Source: Alphaproteobacteria bacterium (GTDB lineage Bacteria > Pseudomonadota > Alphaproteobacteria > Micavibrionales > Micavibrionaceae). From it: a DNA stretch of 5,509 nt. The position numbers were made by a program, and so were the translations under genes. The notes beneath the pieces are model-generated. The model had not been told where the DNA came from. It worked only from the letters and a program-made list of their open reading frames with translations, and did not search any database. The number at the start of each line of letters is the position of its first letter. The stretch's first letter is position 1. Of the stretch, positions 4,790-5,509 are shown piece by piece. The stretch spans positions 1 through 5,509 of the forward strand of contig JAGRJZ010000156.1 in NCBI GenBank assembly GCA_020442505.1, in the 5' to 3' direction.

Positions 4790-5350
4790 TCAGGATCTCT
4801 TTTCCATCCTCGCCGCGAACGCTTCGTAGAGCGCGGGGCGATCGCAGACGATCCGGATTTCGGCCAGCTCCCCGCGCAGGCGTTCCTTGATTCCCTGAAG
4901 GGCCAGCCGCGCGCCCCGGGCGGGGGAGAAACCGCCCTGCCCCATCCCGATCGGCGGGAAGGCGATCCGTTTCAGTCCCATTTTCTGCGCCGTCTCCACT
5001 CCGCCGCGAAAACAGCGCAGCAGATCGCGATCGGCCCGCTCGAAATCCGCACGCCAGACCGGAATCGTCACGAACAAAATATGTGCCACCGGCAGGCCAA
5101 AGCCGGGCGTCGCGTAGACGTCCCCCGCCCGCGGCCGGAAGAAATTCTCCAAGACGAACGCGTCCAGATCATGCCCTGCGGCCGCTAGAAGGCTTTCGTT
5201 CAGCGACCCCTCAAAGGACAAATCCAGCGGAATCGCGGTCACGATCGCGTCGATTCCGGTTTGCTGCGTGATATCGCCCCGCGCCAGCGTAATGCAGCCT
5301 GAAAAACGGGCGTTGGAACCGTGCCCGGAAGGTGGTATGGATAGGCTCAT
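4790..5350 (-). CDS. Macro-domain-like protein with altered ligand loops
   Basis: Macro domains bind or hydrolyse ADP-ribose derivatives. This 186-residue protein is about one domain long. LARGDIT at 22-28 followed by GIDAIVTAI at 32-40 matches the start of the domain (G-D-I-T then V-D-A-I-V-N-A-A-N). RAGDVYATPGFGLPVAHILFV at 74-94 matches the central T-G-x-A-x-x-T-x-G-x-x-L-x-x-x-x-I-x-H-x-V block. RIAFPPIGMGQGGFSPARGA at 128-147 matches the second phosphate loop (I-A-F-P-x-I-S-T-G-x-x-G-x-P). Key ligand residues differ: N-A-A-N is TAIP at 38-41 and the glycine-rich G-G-G-V-D is EGSLNE at 47-52, so ordinary de-ADP-ribosylase activity is doubtful. The ATG at 5350 is the only plausible start just before the domain, with only a weak GAGA upstream. 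An ATG at 5479 would put a long extension antisense to the neighbouring signal peptide. It is convergent with the 4369-4779 gene, 10 bases away. Confidence 0.78.
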   Translation of the reverse strand: MSLSIPPSGHGSNARFSGCITLARGDITQQTGIDAIVTAIPLDLSFEGSLNESLLAAAGHDLDAFVLENFFRPRAGDVYATPGFGLPVAHILFVTIPVWRADFERADRDLLRCFRGGVETAQKMGLKRIAFPPIGMGQGGFSPARGARLALQGIKERLRGELAEIRIVCDRPALYEAFAARMEKRS

Positions 5351-5509
5351 GCGTCTCAGTATATCGCAAACGACGGAGGAAACGAAGACGGGAAAACGCC
5401 CCCGTCCCGCAGGAGGACTCGTCGTCTTCGTTCTGGCGTTGATTTGTCTGATCCTTCCGCTTTCTGCGCGGGCGGACACGCTGTACGGCCTGGCGATGCA
5501 CGGCGCGCC
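5337..5509 (+). CDS. Secreted solute-binding protein of an ABC transporter, N-terminal fragment
   Basis: An open frame starts at ATG 5337 (or the in-frame ATG at 5349) and runs off the window after 57 codons. The translation has a basic n-region (K-T-G-K-R-P-R-P), a hydrophobic core LVVFVLALICLILPL, and an S-A-R-A end that gives an A-x-A signal peptidase I site. The mature protein would begin DTLYGLAMHGA. There is no lipobox cysteine. The sequence A-D-x-L-x-G-L-A-M-H-G just after the signal is, as I recall, typical of the YejA branch of family-5 extracellular solute-binding proteins (peptide or microcin C uptake), which would make this the periplasmic receptor of an ABC importer. Only 10 or so mature residues are visible, so the family is tentative while the signal peptide is clear. 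GGAAGG (5327-5332) precedes ATG 5337 at four bases and is too far from 5349. The start overlaps the divergent macro-domain gene. Confidence 0.72.
   Translation, partial: MDRLMRLSISQTTEETKTGKRPRPAGGLVVFVLALICLILPLSARADTLYGLAMHGA
5381..5432 (+). repeat. 10-bp inverted repeat within the signal-peptide coding region
   Basis: AACGAAGACG (5381-5390) is the exact reverse complement of CGTCTTCGTT (5423-5432), with 32 bases between. A shorter alternative stem, GACGGG (5387-5392) with CCCGTC (5401-5406), shares bases with the first arm, so the two cannot form together. The loop of the long form exposes AGGAGG at 5411-5416. It lies in the early coding region of the solute-binding protein and upstream of the macro gene on the other strand. 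Confidence 0.5.

Noticed and set aside
4787..5188. 133-codon plus-strand frame antisense to the macro gene
   Set aside because: No domain, no ribosome site of note, and it runs opposite to recognisable macro motifs.
5351..5479. N-terminal extension of the macro gene to ATG 5479
   Set aside because: The added residues are low-complexity Arg, Ser and Thr, and the stretch is antisense to a clear signal peptide; the domain begins after ATG 5350.
1..5509. CRISPR array, transposase, tRNA, toxin-antitoxin or phage genes
   Set aside because: No spaced repeats, transposase or integrase motifs, tRNA cloverleaf or small toxin-antitoxin pair was found in reading both strands.

Overview
The window looks like chromosomal DNA of an alphaproteobacterium, possibly close to Rhodospirillales. 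The main evidence is a C4-pathway 5-aminolevulinate synthase (HemA), a GC-rich composition with good Shine-Dalgarno sites, and proteins of alphaproteobacterial type: a CheY-like protein with a G-P-D-R-R-R tail, a small protein of the minimal-metalloprotease family, and the start of a YejA-like solute-binding protein. The lineage is an inference from protein style, not from a search. I see no rRNA, tRNA, CRISPR array, insertion sequence or phage gene.

Layout. (1) Bases 1-379 hold the C-terminal half of ribosomal protein L1 (rplA, +). It ends at a strong intrinsic terminator (411-447) that also serves the convergent hemA. (2) hemA (476-1696, -) and a ribokinase-like PfkB kinase (1821-2765, +) diverge from a 124-base AT-rich regulatory region. 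(3) A two-gene minus-strand unit holds a CheY-like response regulator with a basic tail (3306-3902) and, 13 bases downstream, an unrecognised all-helical protein (2774-3292). A separate extended -10 promoter lies just upstream. (4) phhB, pterin-4a-carbinolamine dehydratase (3992-4279, -), diverges from a minimal-metalloprotease-family protein (4369-4779, +) across 89 bases that contain a 13-bp palindrome. (5) A macro-domain-like protein (4790-5350, -) has its start region overlapping, head to head, that of a secreted solute-binding protein (5337-5509, +), which runs off the window.

The genes serve housekeeping or signalling roles: translation, tetrapyrrole synthesis, sugar phosphorylation, pterin recycling and peptide or solute uptake. 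They do not form one pathway. Gene packing is tight: the convergent gaps are 8 and 10 bases, and the last pair shares its start region.

The points most worth a second look are the metalloprotease-family protein that has lost both histidines of HExxH while keeping its fold residues, the macro-like protein with rewritten ligand loops, and the uncharacterised response-regulator plus helical-protein pair. I do not see a new multi-gene defence or mobile system here.
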